A DNA stretch of 16,149 bases from an uncultured Saprospiraceae bacterium (lineage in GTDB: Bacteria; Bacteroidota; Bacteroidia; Chitinophagales; Saprospiraceae), in contig CALLAG010000238.1 of the NCBI GenBank assembly GCA_938002705.1, positions 1-16,149 of the forward strand, in the 5' to 3' direction. Both the position numbers and the translations under genes were made by a program. The notes under the pieces were generated by a model, which was not told the DNA's origin, ran no database searches, and saw only the letters and a program-made list of their open reading frames with translations. Positions 15,620 to 16,149 of the stretch are shown in pieces (positions within the stretch are counted from its first letter, which is position 1; the number at the start of each line of letters is the position of its first letter).

Positions 15620-16149
15620 ATGAGAAATTGGATTTTTTGCCTTTTGATGGCTTGTATTACTTTGCCTTTGTCATCTCAGATGCTTATAGATGGTCAGAAT
15701 CTATATGGTAGTGAGTGGATAGACTATGATAAGGACTATATCAAAGTTACCCTTGATCAAGATGGGATGTATAAGCTTAACTATGGAGACCTATTGGCGG
15801 CAGGAATTCCGGCTGGAGTAGTAGGTAGCGGAGTACAGGTAACACATATGGGTAAGCAAGTAGCCAGTATTGTCTCTTCAGAAGGCTCATGGAATAATAG
15901 TGACTACCTAATCTTCTATGGAGAGAGAAACAAGGGAGAGATGGACGCATTCTTATATCAAGATGCAGAAAACGAGCAACTTAATCCTAAGTATAGCTTA
16001 TTCTCAGATGAGAGTAGTTACTACATATCTTGGGGTAATCCTGCTAATAGTGCAGAACGATACTCAGAATTACAAAACAATGTTGCTGGAACCAATATAT
16101 TAAAGAAGGGTTTTTATTTGCACAAAGAAGAACTTGTATTTTCTGATAA
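15620..16149 (+). CDS. PorU2-like (C25 peptidase-family) type IX secretion protein, N-terminal fragment
   Basis: The frame is open from ATG 15620 to the window edge: 176 codons, no stop. Residues 1-19 form a signal peptide (RNWIFCLLMACITLPLSS). The following segment, with YGSEWIDYDKDYIKVTLDQ, DGMYKLNYGDLLAAGIP, NSDYLIFYGERNKGEMD, LNPKYSLFSDESSYYISW, reads like the N-terminal beta domain of PorU/PorU2 proteins. In these a gingipain-type C25 protease domain follows further on. PorU removes the sorting domain of type IX cargo and attaches the cargo to the cell surface; PorU2 homologues are less well understood. The catalytic His/Cys pair would lie outside the window, so activity cannot be judged. 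Family members usually run to well over 1000 residues. Recognition rests on the pattern of the N-terminal domain only. Confidence 0.7.
   Translation, partial: MRNWIFCLLMACITLPLSSQMLIDGQNLYGSEWIDYDKDYIKVTLDQDGMYKLNYGDLLAAGIPAGVVGSGVQVTHMGKQVASIVSSEGSWNNSDYLIFYGERNKGEMDAFLYQDAENEQLNPKYSLFSDESSYYISWGNPANSAERYSELQNNVAGTNILKKGFYLHKEELVFSD

Noticed and set aside
15918..16103. 61-codon plus-strand ORF near the right edge
   Set aside because: It is out of frame inside the PorU2-like gene, whose own frame is open from 15620 and shows signal peptide and family pattern.

Overview
The window reads as chromosomal DNA of a Bacteroidota bacterium, probably from the Saprospiria/Cytophagia side of the phylum (the class is inference). 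Four things point there. SecA is about 1100 residues long with the internal insertions usual in that phylum. The final gene is the start of a PorU2-like (C25/gingipain-type) type IX secretion protein. A promoter of the form TTG-N21-TAnnTTTG stands before the first gene. Start codons generally lack a Shine-Dalgarno sequence. The DNA is AT-rich and AGA is a favoured arginine codon throughout. I see no tRNA, rRNA, CRISPR array, insertion sequence or prophage, so this looks like ordinary core-genome sequence with two accessory-like secreted proteins.

Layout. On the minus strand at the left are an ALDH7-type aldehyde dehydrogenase (3' part cut off by the window edge) and, behind it, an 861-residue secreted right-handed beta-helix protein. 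A 328-bp divergent spacer follows. The plus strand then carries a tightly packed group: secA, a small exported SPOR-domain protein overlapping secA by 11 nt, and the SEDS glycosyltransferase rodA overlapping that gene by 1 nt. After a 141-bp spacer with inverted repeats comes clpB. clpB ends tail to tail, with a 4-nt overlap, against a minus-strand group: a family 2 glycosyltransferase, rsmG (7-nt overlap) and a MscS-type channel (22-nt gap). A 145-bp divergent spacer separates the glycosyltransferase from the plus-strand PorU2-like gene, which runs off the right edge.

How the genes fit together. secA, the SPOR protein and rodA join protein export to cell-wall elongation in one probable transcript. 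ClpB (protein disaggregation), RsmG (16S rRNA methylation) and MscS (osmotic safety valve) are housekeeping or stress functions. The beta-helix and PorU2-like proteins both start with signal peptides and so depend on Sec; the second probably also belongs to the type IX secretion machinery.

I found no clearly new multi-gene system. The points most worth a second look are in expression signals: a 15-nt palindrome centred on the secA start region; paired TTGTC/GACAA repeats before clpB; a 13-bp inverted repeat flanked by a 10-nt direct repeat where clpB meets mscS; and an in-frame 13-codon ORF whose stop directly abuts the only plausible (TTG) start of the glycosyltransferase.
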